A stretch of 64,000 nucleotides of DNA from Actinopolyspora alba (GTDB lineage Bacteria > Actinomycetota > Actinomycetes > Mycobacteriales > Pseudonocardiaceae), in assembly GCF_900112765.1 (NCBI RefSeq), contig NZ_FOMZ01000004.1:49446-113445 (forward strand). The letters run 5' to 3'. A program made the translations under genes and the position numbers. Position 1 is the stretch's first letter; every line of letters begins with the position of its first letter. Of the stretch, positions 27,158 to 36,184 are shown piece after piece. The notes under the pieces are model-generated. The model did no database searches. It worked only from the letters and a program-made list of their open reading frames with translations, and was not told the DNA's origin.

Positions 27158-27257
27158 GTACCGCTTCCGCGTGGTTCGATCCGGCCGCGGCAAGCCACGC
27201 GGAAGCGACCTCCCCGCGATCATGTCCGGAATCCCGCGATTCCCCGGAGCGAAAATC

Positions 27258-28595
27258 ATGTCCACAAGCTCCTCACCGGCCATGTCGGCCACGCTCGCCG
27301 CCGACGCGCTGTTGGACAGCAAGCGTGCCGCTGGTCAACACGTGATCTCCATGGCCAGCGGTGAGATCGGTGTTCCCGTCCATCCCTCCCTCGCCGAGCG
27401 GCTCGCTCAGGCCGCCCACCGCAACAGCTACGGGCCGGTGGCGGGCAGTGCCGAACTGCGTACCGCGGTAGCCGGTTACTGGCAGCGCCGCGACCTGGAG
27501 ATCGATCCTGATCTCGTCATGTGCGGCCCTGGCAGCAAGTCGCTGCTGTTCGCCGTGCTGCTGGCGCTCGGCGGCAGCGTGGTGATCCCCCGTCCGAGCT
27601 GGGTCAGCTACGCCGCGCAAGCGGCTCTGGCCGGTCAGCGAACCATCTCCTGCCCTGTGCTTCCCGGCCAAGGAGGTGTGCCCGACCCCGACCGGCTGCA
27701 CGAGGAAGTCACCGCGGCGCGAGCCGACGGACACGAGGTTCGGGCGGTCGTGGTTACGCTGCCGGACAACCCGACCGGCACCTTCGCCTCCTCCGGAACG
27801 GTCCGTCGGTTGTGTGCGGTCGCCCAGCGGTTGGACCTGGTGATCATCTCGGACGAGATCTACTGTGATCTCGTTTTCGATTCCGCGGCACCTCCGATTT
27901 CCCCGGCGGCATTCGCGCCCGAGCGTACGATCGTCACCACCGGCCTCACCAAGAATTTGGCACTCGGTGGCTGGCGGCTCGGGGTCGCCCGGCTGCCCGA
28001 CGGTCCGCTCGGTCACACCCTGCGCGACCGGCTCCTGGGAATCGCGAGCCAGATCTGGTCCAGCCCAGCGGCACCCGTGCAGCGGGCGGCGGCGTACGCC
28101 TTCCAGGAGCCCCCGGAGATCAGCCGGCATGTGGCCGCGCTGCGCGGGCTGCACCAGAAGGTCGCGCGGGCCGTCGCCGAACGGTTCACCGCGGTGGGGA
28201 CGCGCCTGGAACCGGTGCGTGCCACCTGCTATCTGTACCCCGATTTCGAACCACTGCGCTCTCGCCTCGCGGCGAGACACGATGTTCACACCGGCGCCGA
28301 ACTGACGAGTCTGCTGCTCGAACGCTACGGCATCGGTGTGTTGCCCGGCAGCGAGTTCGGTGAGCCCGCCTCCGGTCTGCGCCTACGAGCGGCGACCAGC
28401 AGGCTTTACGGGGAGAGCGACGAGCAACGCGCGGAAGCCGTGCGCTCACCCGATCCGCTCTCCCTGCCCTGGATCAGGAGCAACCTCGATCGCATCGGGG
28501 AAGTCCTGACCGATCTCATCGGCTCTTCGAACCGGGACTCCTGTTCCCGCACCGCTCCGTCCACTCCTCCGCATCCGGAAGGACCTGTGTCATGA
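27258..28595 (+). CDS. class I/II PLP aminotransferase
   Basis: A 445-residue fold-type I enzyme from ATG 27258 behind GGAG. Upstream in-frame ATGs (27171, 27222) lack a ribosome site. The PLP lysine is in TTGLTKNLALGGWRLG, and TLPDNPTGT and ISDEIYCDL are typical of AspC-like enzymes. The usual LysW-pathway aminotransferase LysJ belongs to class III, so this is not a LysJ. It may aminate the semialdehyde or an early oxo acid. Coupled to the next gene by ATGA. Confidence 0.9.
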   Translation: MSTSSSPAMSATLAADALLDSKRAAGQHVISMASGEIGVPVHPSLAERLAQAAHRNSYGPVAGSAELRTAVAGYWQRRDLEIDPDLVMCGPGSKSLLFAVLLALGGSVVIPRPSWVSYAAQAALAGQRTISCPVLPGQGGVPDPDRLHEEVTAARADGHEVRAVVVTLPDNPTGTFASSGTVRRLCAVAQRLDLVIISDEIYCDLVFDSAAPPISPAAFAPERTIVTTGLTKNLALGGWRLGVARLPDGPLGHTLRDRLLGIASQIWSSPAAPVQRAAAYAFQEPPEISRHVAALRGLHQKVARAVAERFTAVGTRLEPVRATCYLYPDFEPLRSRLAARHDVHTGAELTSLLLERYGIGVLPGSEFGEPASGLRLRAATSRLYGESDEQRAEAVRSPDPLSLPWIRSNLDRIGEVLTDLIGSSNRDSCSRTAPSTPPHPEGPVS

Positions 28596-29470
28596 CCATC
28601 CTGTTCGAGTGTGAGTTCGCCGGTGAACGCTACGTCGGCTTCGGAAAGCCGGTCGTCGGCGAAAAGCACACCCTCCACCCGGTCGCCGACGGTCGGCTGC
28701 GGGCCGATTTCACGGCCGTGGACAGTCCCGAGGAGATCGTCACCCGCCGTGCCGATGGGGACGTCGCCGTCACGGTCGCCCCCGACGATCCGCGGCTGCG
28801 CTTTCTGCCGCCGCTGCTGCCCCGGAACACCGACAGCGCGATGTTGAGTGGATTCATGCGTACCCACCGGTCCAAGTTCGACACCGAACCGGCCGAGGAC
28901 GAGGGATTCGTTCCACCGAACTGGTTCTTCAAAGGCATGGGGGCCTGGGCGTGCATGCCGGAGGAGGCGTTGGTCGTCCCCAGGGAGCCCGTGGCGCTCA
29001 TCGAGGAACCGGAAGTCGCACTCGTCTACGTCAACGACGACGAGGGCAACCCGCACTACGCCGGTTACACCTTCGGCAACGACCTGTGCGACATCGGTCT
29101 GCACACGCGGAATCCGGGCTGGAATCCGTACTGCAAGTTGTGCGACACGGCTCTCCTGCCGTATCTCTTCCTCGACGAGCCACCGCGAACGGTTACCGGT
29201 CGCGTCGCCATCGAACGCGCGGGCACCACGGCGTGGGAGGGGGATTTCAGCTGTGGCGAGGACTCCCTGCAGTTCAGGGTGCGGGACATGATGGACAACC
29301 TCTTCGAGTACCCGGCGGTACGTCGCCCGGGCATGGTCAACTACGTGCTCCTCGGAGCCGACAAGGCCAGTTACCACGACGGGTTCCGGATCGCCGACGG
29401 TGACCGGATAGCCATCGATGTGCGTAGTCACGATGTCGCTTTTGCCAATCCCGTTCGGTTCGGTGCGTGA
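28592..29470 (+). CDS. fumarylacetoacetate hydrolase (FAH)-family protein
   Basis: A 292-residue protein. The middle has NWFFKGMGAWACMP followed by EEPEVALVYVNDDEG and HYAGYTFGNDLCDIGLH, the metal-binding core of the FAH superfamily (hydrolases, decarboxylases, hydratases of 2-oxo acids). In this operon it could cleave, hydrate or decarboxylate the carrier-pathway intermediate. It is the last gene of the run; a GC-rich hairpin follows. Confidence 0.82.
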   Translation: MTILFECEFAGERYVGFGKPVVGEKHTLHPVADGRLRADFTAVDSPEEIVTRRADGDVAVTVAPDDPRLRFLPPLLPRNTDSAMLSGFMRTHRSKFDTEPAEDEGFVPPNWFFKGMGAWACMPEEALVVPREPVALIEEPEVALVYVNDDEGNPHYAGYTFGNDLCDIGLHTRNPGWNPYCKLCDTALLPYLFLDEPPRTVTGRVAIERAGTTAWEGDFSCGEDSLQFRVRDMMDNLFEYPAVRRPGMVNYVLLGADKASYHDGFRIADGDRIAIDVRSHDVAFANPVRFGA

Positions 29471-29565
29471 GGTCGCCGAAGACGCGTCGCGGGGAAGTAG
29501 GCGGGAACTCTCCGCGACAGGGCGGCACGTGACGTTCGTCCCCCGGGTCCGCGCGCTTCGCGTTC

Positions 29566-29593
29566 GTGCCGCGACTTGGGGCGGTCGCGGCAC
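29566..29593 (+). terminator. GC-rich hairpin after the carrier operon
   Basis: GTGCCGCGAC and GTCGCGGCAC form a perfect 10-bp stem with an 8-nt loop, about 95 nt after the last gene. There is no T run, so it may act only weakly as a terminator. Confidence 0.45.
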
Positions 29594-29678
29594 AAGCGTG
29601 AGTCTTCCCGGGAGCGACTCGCTCTTCGGACGGTGGGCCGTCCGCGTACCGGCGGGGACCGTGATCGAGCCACTACTC

Positions 29679-29696
29679 TACCCTGACGTGAGGGTA
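29679..29696 (+). promoter_or_regulatory. MerR-type operator upstream of the HelD-like gene
   Basis: TACCCTGACGTGAGGGTA is a near-perfect inverted repeat 34 nt before the start codon. The same core recurs at 34141 and 34315. Its position fits a MerR operator between -35 and -10, with TAGATT (29695-29700) as a possible -10. Confidence 0.7.
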
Positions 29697-29729
29697 GATT
29701 CTATCCGGAGACCCGACCCGGAGGTGGCC

Positions 29730-31883
29730 TTGACGGATCCGCGGACGCGAGAGGAAGAGCGGGAGCGTCGGCATCTGGCCGAGACGACGCGGCTGCTGAA
29801 CACTGAGCTGGAGCGGCTGGTCGATTCCATCGACAGGTCAGCCGAGTTCATCCAGGCGCAGAAGGAGCACCTGTGGGAGCACTGGCGCGACATGGACAGC
29901 TCCGAGAAGGCCAGGTTCCGCGTCGACGTGGATCTGTCGGTCGCCCAGGGTGAGCACTCGGTCAAGCGGCGGGAACGCGTCGAACGGCTGCTGGAGTCGC
30001 CCTACTTCGGGCGCGTGGACTTCCGCGCGGAAAGCGACGCGGAGCCCAGTGCCCACTACATCGGGGTGCACAACTTCTCGGACCCCGAGACCCAGGAGAT
30101 CCTGATCCACGACTGGCGCGCGCCGGTCTCCACGCTCTTCTACGACTTCGAGTCCGGGGAGGCGTTCTTCGAGGCGCCGGTGGGCACCATCCACGGCGAG
30201 ATCACCAGCAAGCGCCAGTACAAGATCCGGGGCGGGCAGCTGGAGTACATGTTCGAGAGCTCGCTGAACATCGGTGACGACGTGCTGCAGCGGGAGCTGG
30301 GCGAGTCCGCCGACGACCGGATGAAGAACATCGTGGCGACCATTCAGCGGGAGCAGAACGCCGTGATCCGCAACGAGACGGCGCGGGTGCTGATCCTGCA
30401 GGGCGTGGCGGGTTCCGGGAAGACGTCGATCGCGCTGCACCGCGTGGCGTTCCTGCTCTACCGCTTCAAGGACACCCTCTCGTCCGACAACATCATGATT
30501 CTCTCGCCCAACAGGGTCTTCGGCGACTACATCGCCGACGTGCTTCCCGAACTGGGCGAGGAACAGGTCTCCGAGATCGACTTCGACAGGATCGCGGGCA
30601 AGTTCCTGGCCAAGGTCACCGGCTACGAGACGTTCAGCGAGCAGGTGATCGAACTGCTGGAGAACGGCGACGAGGCGGCGGCCGAGCGGATGCGCTACAA
30701 GGCGAGGCCCGAGTTCGTCGCCGAGCTCGACGAGTGGATCGCCGCGCGCGCGGACGAGGACTTCACGCCCGCCGAGATCGAGCGCAAGAGCAGGCGGCTC
30801 TCGTCCGACTGGGTCGCCGACGCCTTCGAGGAGGCCAGGGGGCTTCCGATCTTCACCCGGCTCGACCGCGTGGCGAGCAGGGCCGTGAACCAGCTCAAGC
30901 GGCAGGTGCTGGACAGGGGCGGCGGCAAGTGGTCCTCCTCGGACGCCTCCAGCGTCCGCAGGCAGGTCCACGCCATGTTCCCCTACAAGGACGCGCTGGC
31001 CCTGTACAAGGCGTTCTACGACGATCCGGCCCGGCGCGGCATGTTCCAGCCGCTCGCCCGGAAGCGGATCGAGTACGCCGACGTGTTCCCGCTGATCTAC
31101 ACCATGATCAGGACGGCCAGGCAGGAGGGCTACGGCCACATCCGTCACCTCGTGGTCGACGAGATGCAGGACTACACGCCGGTGCAGTACGCCGTGCTGC
31201 GCGAGCTCTTCTCCTGCGACATGACGATCCTGGGCGACTCCAACCAGTCGGTGAACCCGTTCAGCTCCTCGTCACTGGCCACGATCCACAGCGTTTTCCC
31301 GGAGGCCGACTGCCTGGAGCTGTGCAAGAGCTACCGCTCCACGATCGAGATCACCGAGTTCGCCCAGCGCGTCTCCAGGAACGACAAGCTCGTCCCGATC
31401 GAGCGGCACGGGCCCCAGCCCAGGGTTGTCGCCTGTTCCGACGAGCGGGCGCAGCGGGAACGAATCCTGGGCGTCGTCGAGCGGCACGGCGCCAGCGAGC
31501 ACCGTTCCCTCGGCATCATCTGCAAGACCGTCACCCAGGCGGAGGCGCTCCACGGCTTCCTGTCCGAGGCCGGTGTCGAACTGACCCTGCTCGACTACGA
31601 GAGCACGGAGTTCACCGGCGGCATCGTCGTCACCTCGGCACACGTCTCCAAGGGGCTGGAGTTCGACGCCGTGATCGTCCCGGAGGTCGACGACGCGAAC
31701 TACGCCGACGAGATGGACAGGTGCATGCTCTACATCGCCTGCACCAGGGCGATGCACGAACTCCACCTGACCCATGCCGGGCGGCTGTCGCGCTTCCTGG
31801 AGTTCGCGCGGCACTCCGAGGTGCTCTCCGGTGCCGGTGCGGCCGAGGTCCGAGAGCACCCCGCTGAGGTACGGATGGGGTGA
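29730..31883 (+). CDS. HelD-type ATPase (RNA polymerase-recycling helicase-like)
   Basis: A 717-residue UvrD-like protein from TTG 29730, with GGAGG spaced 5 nt before it. The long N-terminal coiled-coil arm (about 10-90) is typical of HelD, which dislodges RNA polymerase from DNA. Walker A is GVAGSGKTS (about 222-230), Walker B-like DEMQDYTPVQY (about 476) and a C-terminal motif HVSKGLEFDAVIVPE. Open frame continues upstream to 29418 without family similarity. A MerR-type operator lies just upstream, so expression is probably inducible. Confidence 0.92.
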   Translation: MTDPRTREEERERRHLAETTRLLNTELERLVDSIDRSAEFIQAQKEHLWEHWRDMDSSEKARFRVDVDLSVAQGEHSVKRRERVERLLESPYFGRVDFRAESDAEPSAHYIGVHNFSDPETQEILIHDWRAPVSTLFYDFESGEAFFEAPVGTIHGEITSKRQYKIRGGQLEYMFESSLNIGDDVLQRELGESADDRMKNIVATIQREQNAVIRNETARVLILQGVAGSGKTSIALHRVAFLLYRFKDTLSSDNIMILSPNRVFGDYIADVLPELGEEQVSEIDFDRIAGKFLAKVTGYETFSEQVIELLENGDEAAAERMRYKARPEFVAELDEWIAARADEDFTPAEIERKSRRLSSDWVADAFEEARGLPIFTRLDRVASRAVNQLKRQVLDRGGGKWSSSDASSVRRQVHAMFPYKDALALYKAFYDDPARRGMFQPLARKRIEYADVFPLIYTMIRTARQEGYGHIRHLVVDEMQDYTPVQYAVLRELFSCDMTILGDSNQSVNPFSSSSLATIHSVFPEADCLELCKSYRSTIEITEFAQRVSRNDKLVPIERHGPQPRVVACSDERAQRERILGVVERHGASEHRSLGIICKTVTQAEALHGFLSEAGVELTLLDYESTEFTGGIVVTSAHVSKGLEFDAVIVPEVDDANYADEMDRCMLYIACTRAMHELHLTHAGRLSRFLEFARHSEVLSGAGAAEVREHPAEVRMG

Positions 31884-32049
31884 CTCCGGGCCTCACCGGT
31901 ACGTCCGCGTCTTCCCGGTGAGACTCGGTGCGCCCACGGTTGCGATCCGCACACGTGGTCCGTGCCCGGTCGGGCACGTCGGTGCGCGAGAATCGTTGGC
32001 CACCGTCGTTGCGAACAACGGGCGTTCCGGGTGGCGAGGAAAGGACGGC

Positions 32050-32424
32050 ATGGTGGACGGGCATATGCAGATCGGTGAGGTCGCCGAGCGCACCGACCTG
32101 TCGTTGCGCACGATCCGCTACTACGAGGAAGTCGGTCTGGTCGTGCCGAGCGCGCGCAGTCAGGGCGGATTCCGGCTGTACACCGAGGCCGATCTGCGGC
32201 GCCTGGCCGTGATCAAGCGGATGAAGCCGCTGGGGTTCCAGCTCGAGGAGATGCGTGAGCTGCTGGAGCTGCTCTCCCGGGATACCGCCGAGCTGACGGA
32301 CCGGGAGCGGGAGCGGCTGCGGGATTTCCAGCACAAGGCCGACGAGCAGTGCGACCGGCTGCGGAGCCGACTGCGGACCGCCGAGGAGTTCGCCGAGACG
32401 CTGCACAACCGCCTGGCCGACTGA
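32050..32424 (+). CDS. MerR-family transcriptional regulator
   Basis: A 124-residue protein from ATG 32050 behind GAGGAAAGG. The N-terminal winged helix reads QIGEVAERTDLSLRTIRYYEEVGL, followed by the dimerisation coiled coil (about 80-120). No effector-binding cysteines are visible, so the signal is unknown. Three MerR-type palindromes in the surrounding 5 kb (29679, 34141, 34315) are its likely targets: helD-like, sulP and prfC. None is seen upstream of its own start. Confidence 0.92.
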   Translation: MVDGHMQIGEVAERTDLSLRTIRYYEEVGLVVPSARSQGGFRLYTEADLRRLAVIKRMKPLGFQLEEMRELLELLSRDTAELTDRERERLRDFQHKADEQCDRLRSRLRTAEEFAETLHNRLAD

Positions 32425-32574
32425 GCGGGTCGCGCTCGTGACCCGGGCTGGGCGCGGAACACCCCGATGGGGTTCGGCCCGATTTCGAGCGGTCGGGGCC
32501 GCACGGGCGGCAGCGCGACCGCTGTACCGCCCGTGCGGTGCTCTGTCAGTGGTGCTCGATCAAGCGGTGCCCGA

Positions 32575-34059
32575 TCAGTGTTGGCCGCCGAGGTTGCCCG
32601 CGAGGGCGGCGTGCCGCTGCTCGCTGGGTTCGTTCATCCCCGAGATGGTCACCTCGGTGCCGCGTTGTTCGTACTTGGTGGTGATCGCGTCGAGCGAGGC
32701 CACGGTGGAGGCGTCCCAGACGTGGGCCTCGGACAGGTCGATGACCACGTTGGCGGGGTCGTTGGCGTAGTCGAACTGGAACACCAGGTCGTTGCTGGAG
32801 GCGAAGAAGAGCTGGCCGGTCACGCGGTAGATCTTCGTGCTGCCGTCCGGGTCGAGGACGCTGTCCACGCTGACCAGGTGCGCCACCCGGTGAGCGAAGA
32901 GCACCAGTGCCACCACCACGCCGACCACGACCCCGATGGCGAGGTTGTGGGTGAACACGGTGACCGCGACGGTGGCGAGCATGACGGTGGTCTCGCTCTT
33001 GGGTATCCTCCGCAGCGTTCTCGGGTGGATGCTGTGCCAGTCGAAGGTGCCCACCGCGACCATGACCATGACCGCGACCAGGGCGGCCATGGGGATCAGC
33101 GCGACGACGTCGCCCAGCGCGAGCACGAGCACGAGCAGCAGCGCCCCCGCCAGGAAGGTCGACAGCCGGGTTCGGGCGCCGGACTTGACGTTGATCATGG
33201 TCTGCCCGATCATCGCGCAGCCACCCATGCCGCCGAAGAAGCCGGTGACGATGTTGGCCACGCCCTGTCCCCACGAGACGCGGGTCTTGTTGGAGTGGGT
33301 GTCGGTGAGGCCGTCGACGAGCTTGGCCGTCATCAGCGACTCCATGAGTCCCACCAGGGCCAGCGCCAGCGCGAAGGGGGCGATGATCCGCAGGGTCTCG
33401 AAGGTCATCGGCACGGCGGGGATGCCGAGCACCGGCAGGCTGTCGGGCAGCTGCCCCTGGTCACCGACCGTGGGGACGGGGATTCCCGCGGCGACGGCGA
33501 TGCCGGTGACCACCACGATCGCCACCAGCGGGGCCGGGATCGCCTTGGTCAGCCGGGGCAGGCCGACCATGATGCCCAGTCCGACCGCGGCCAGCGCGTA
33601 GACCTTCCAGGAGACGTCGGTCAGGTAGGGCAGCTGGGCGGTGAAGATGAGAATGGCCAGCGCGTTGACGAAGCCGACCATCACGCTGCGCGGCAGGAAG
33701 CGCATCAGCCGGGCGACGCCGAGCGCGCCGAGCAGGGCCTGCATCACTCCGCCCAGGACGACGGTGGCCACCAGGTACTCAACGCCGTGCTGCTGCGCGA
33801 CGGGAGCGACGACCAGCGCGATCGCCCCGGTGGCCCCGGAGATCATCGCGGGGCGCCCACCGGCGAACGCGAGCGTGACGGCCATGGTGAACGAGGCGAA
33901 CAGGCCTACGCGCGGGTCCACCCCGGCGATGATGGAGAACGAGATCGCCTCGGGGACGAGTGCGAGCGCGACGACGAGTCCGGCCAGCGCCTCGGTGCGC
34001 AGTACTCGCGGGGACAACCAGGACGGACGTGTTCGTAGGACAGCGGGAAGCGACATCAT
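32575..34059 (-). CDS. SulP-family anion transporter with STAS domain
   Basis: A 494-residue protein with about ten to twelve transmembrane segments (VVALALVPEAISFSIIAGV and GFFGGMGGCAMIGQTMINV are typical of SulP). A C-terminal STAS domain (about 395-490) contains VVIDLSEAHVWDASTVASLD. The substrate (sulfate, bicarbonate or a dicarboxylate) cannot be read. ATG at 34059 or the adjacent in-frame ATG at 34056 are both possible. A MerR-type operator lies 82 nt upstream. Confidence 0.93.
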   Translation of the reverse strand: MMSLPAVLRTRPSWLSPRVLRTEALAGLVVALALVPEAISFSIIAGVDPRVGLFASFTMAVTLAFAGGRPAMISGATGAIALVVAPVAQQHGVEYLVATVVLGGVMQALLGALGVARLMRFLPRSVMVGFVNALAILIFTAQLPYLTDVSWKVYALAAVGLGIMVGLPRLTKAIPAPLVAIVVVTGIAVAAGIPVPTVGDQGQLPDSLPVLGIPAVPMTFETLRIIAPFALALALVGLMESLMTAKLVDGLTDTHSNKTRVSWGQGVANIVTGFFGGMGGCAMIGQTMINVKSGARTRLSTFLAGALLLVLVLALGDVVALIPMAALVAVMVMVAVGTFDWHSIHPRTLRRIPKSETTVMLATVAVTVFTHNLAIGVVVGVVVALVLFAHRVAHLVSVDSVLDPDGSTKIYRVTGQLFFASSNDLVFQFDYANDPANVVIDLSEAHVWDASTVASLDAITTKYEQRGTEVTISGMNEPSEQRHAALAGNLGGQH

Positions 34060-34140
34060 CTTCTTTCGGTAACGACGGAAACGGAAAAGTCGACCTCAGT
34101 GGGAGGGCACGCCGATGGGCCCCGCGATCGAGTCCAACAC

Positions 34141-34158
34141 TACCCTTACGTCAGGGTA
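34141..34158 (-). promoter_or_regulatory. MerR-type operator upstream of sulP
   Basis: On the minus strand this reads TACCCTGACGTAAGGGTA, followed by TAGTGT as a possible -10. It matches the site at 29679 in all but one position. Confidence 0.7.
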
Positions 34159-34314
34159 TTGTTGGGAAGAGTGTGATTCAGCTCGGAGTGTGACCCGGCT
34201 TACCGTGCTGTTTCCCGTGTGAGGCGTCGCCCGGCTCGACGCTGTTCCCGCCGGACGGCGGTTCTCGCGCGCTCGGTCCGGCCGGGGGACGGAACCGTTC
34301 CGCATGCGGAAACC

Positions 34315-34332
34315 TACACTGACGTAAGTGTT
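34315..34332 (+). promoter_or_regulatory. MerR-type operator upstream of prfC
   Basis: TACACTGACGTAAGTGTT shares the CTGACGTAAG core of the other two sites, with compensating changes in both arms that keep the symmetry. It lies 144 nt before the prfC start. Confidence 0.6.
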
Positions 34333-34475
34333 GCGTGCCGGGGCTCGACCGGCGGCATCTCCGACACGACAGCGTTTTCGTACCGGCGCGGATCGACGTG
34401 ACGGTCCGGCCGCGTGGTGATTCGACGAGCGCCGGTGGGACGAACCCCGGCGATCCGGCTACAGCGGGAGACAGA

Positions 34476-36080
34476 TTGAGCACGGCCCCTCGGACCCAGC
34501 ACGCGGACCCCTCGGGGGAGGCGGCGCGGCGCCGCACCTTCGCGGTGATCAGTCATCCGGACGCGGGAAAGTCGACCCTGACCGAGGCGCTGGCGCTGCA
34601 CGCGAAGGTGATCTCGGAGGCCGGTGCGGTACACGGCAAGGCCGGTCGTCGCGGGGTCGTCTCGGACTGGCTGGAGATGGAGCAGAGCCGCGGTATCTCG
34701 ATCACCTCGGCGGCACTGCAGTTCGAGTACGACGACTGCGTGATCAACCTGCTGGACACGCCGGGCCACGCCGACTTCTCCGAGGACACCTACCGGGTGC
34801 TGGCGGCGGTGGACTCGGCGGTGATGCTGCTGGACGCCGCCAAGGGGCTGGAACCGCAGACGCTGAAACTGTTCGACGTCTGCCGCCACCGCGACATCCC
34901 GGTGATCACCTTCATCAACAAGTGGGACCGCCCCGGGCGCGAGGCGCTGCGGCTGTGCGACGAGATCAGCGAACGGATCGGGCTCCAACCGATGCCGCTG
35001 ACCTGGCCGGTCGGCGAGGCCGGACACTTCAAGGGCGTGCTCGACCGCGAGTCCGGGGAGTTCGTCGGCTACGAACGCACCGACGGCGGCGCCCACCTGG
35101 CGCGGGAGAACCGCCTGACCGCCGAGGAAGCCGCGTCGGAGGTCGGCGAGGAGTGGAACCGGGCCGTCGAGGAGTCCGAGCTGCTGACGGAATCCGGCGG
35201 TGACCTCGACACCGAGGCGTTCCGCGCGGCCGTGGCCACGCCGGTGCTGTTCGGTTCGGCGGTGCGCAACTTCGGTGTCGGGCAGCTGCTCGACCTGCTG
35301 GTGCGGCTGGCACCCCAGCCCGCCACCCGGCCGGACACGCGCGGGAACCCCCGAGCGCTCGACGCACCGTTCTCGGCGTTCGTGTTCAAGGTGCAGACCG
35401 GCATGGACCCCGCCCATCGGGACCGGGTGGCGTTCGCCCGGGTGTGCTCCGGCGAGTTCGAGCGCGGCATGGTCGCCACCCACGCCGCGACGAAGAAACC
35501 CTTCGCCACCAAGTACGCCCAGCACATGTTCGGTCAGCAGCGCGACACCGTCGAGACCGCCTACCCCGGCGACGTGGTCGGCCTGGTCAACGCCTCCGCG
35601 CTCGGGGTGGGGGACACGCTGTACGAGGGCAAGCCCGCCGTCGAGTTCCCCGGCATCCCCAGTTTCGCCCCCGAGCACTTCGCGGTGGCCCGCACGAGCG
35701 ATCCCGGCCGGGCGAAGCAGTTCCGGCGCGGTGTCGAGCAACTGGCCCAGGAAGGCGTCATCCAGGTGCTGCACTCCGAGGTTCGTGGTGAGGGAGCTCC
35801 GGTGCTGGCGGCGGTCGGGCCGATGCAGTTCGACGTCGTCACGCAGCGGATGGAGTCGGAGTTCCGCGCGCCGATCAAGCTGGAACGGCTGCCCTACCAG
35901 GTGGTTCGCCTGGTCGGGGACCGGAACCAGTCCGCCGCGCTGCGGACCCACAACAGCGAGGTCCTGGAACGCCGCGACGGTGTCACCCTGGCCGTTTTCA
36001 CCGACAACATCGCGCTGCGCTCGCTGGTGCGGCTGAACCCGGATCTGGACCTGCGCAACCTGGTCGCCGACGCGGAGTGA
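34476..36080 (+). CDS. prfC: peptide chain release factor 3
   Basis: A 534-residue GTPase from TTG 34476, with GGGAG 5 nt before it; the frame upstream to 34335 lacks family similarity. G1 is SHPDAGKST, G3 DTPGHADF, G4 INKWDRPG. RF3 recycles RF1/RF2 after termination. The length matches the usual 525-540 residues. A MerR-type operator upstream is unusual for this gene and suggests stress control. Confidence 0.95.
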   Translation: MSTAPRTQHADPSGEAARRRTFAVISHPDAGKSTLTEALALHAKVISEAGAVHGKAGRRGVVSDWLEMEQSRGISITSAALQFEYDDCVINLLDTPGHADFSEDTYRVLAAVDSAVMLLDAAKGLEPQTLKLFDVCRHRDIPVITFINKWDRPGREALRLCDEISERIGLQPMPLTWPVGEAGHFKGVLDRESGEFVGYERTDGGAHLARENRLTAEEAASEVGEEWNRAVEESELLTESGGDLDTEAFRAAVATPVLFGSAVRNFGVGQLLDLLVRLAPQPATRPDTRGNPRALDAPFSAFVFKVQTGMDPAHRDRVAFARVCSGEFERGMVATHAATKKPFATKYAQHMFGQQRDTVETAYPGDVVGLVNASALGVGDTLYEGKPAVEFPGIPSFAPEHFAVARTSDPGRAKQFRRGVEQLAQEGVIQVLHSEVRGEGAPVLAAVGPMQFDVVTQRMESEFRAPIKLERLPYQVVRLVGDRNQSAALRTHNSEVLERRDGVTLAVFTDNIALRSLVRLNPDLDLRNLVADAE

Positions 36081-36184
36081 TCCCCCTCTTTCGGCGGACT
36101 TCCCGGATTCCGTCCGATACCGTCGTTCGCGATCGAGCCCGTCGCTTCCGGCCGACCCCACGAATCCACCGAGGAACCCGCTTA

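Noticed and set aside
32467-34038. Long His/Asp/Gly-rich plus-strand frame opposite sulP
   Set aside because: Composition is that of a reverse-complement shadow of membrane codons, and the minus-strand SulP protein is certain.
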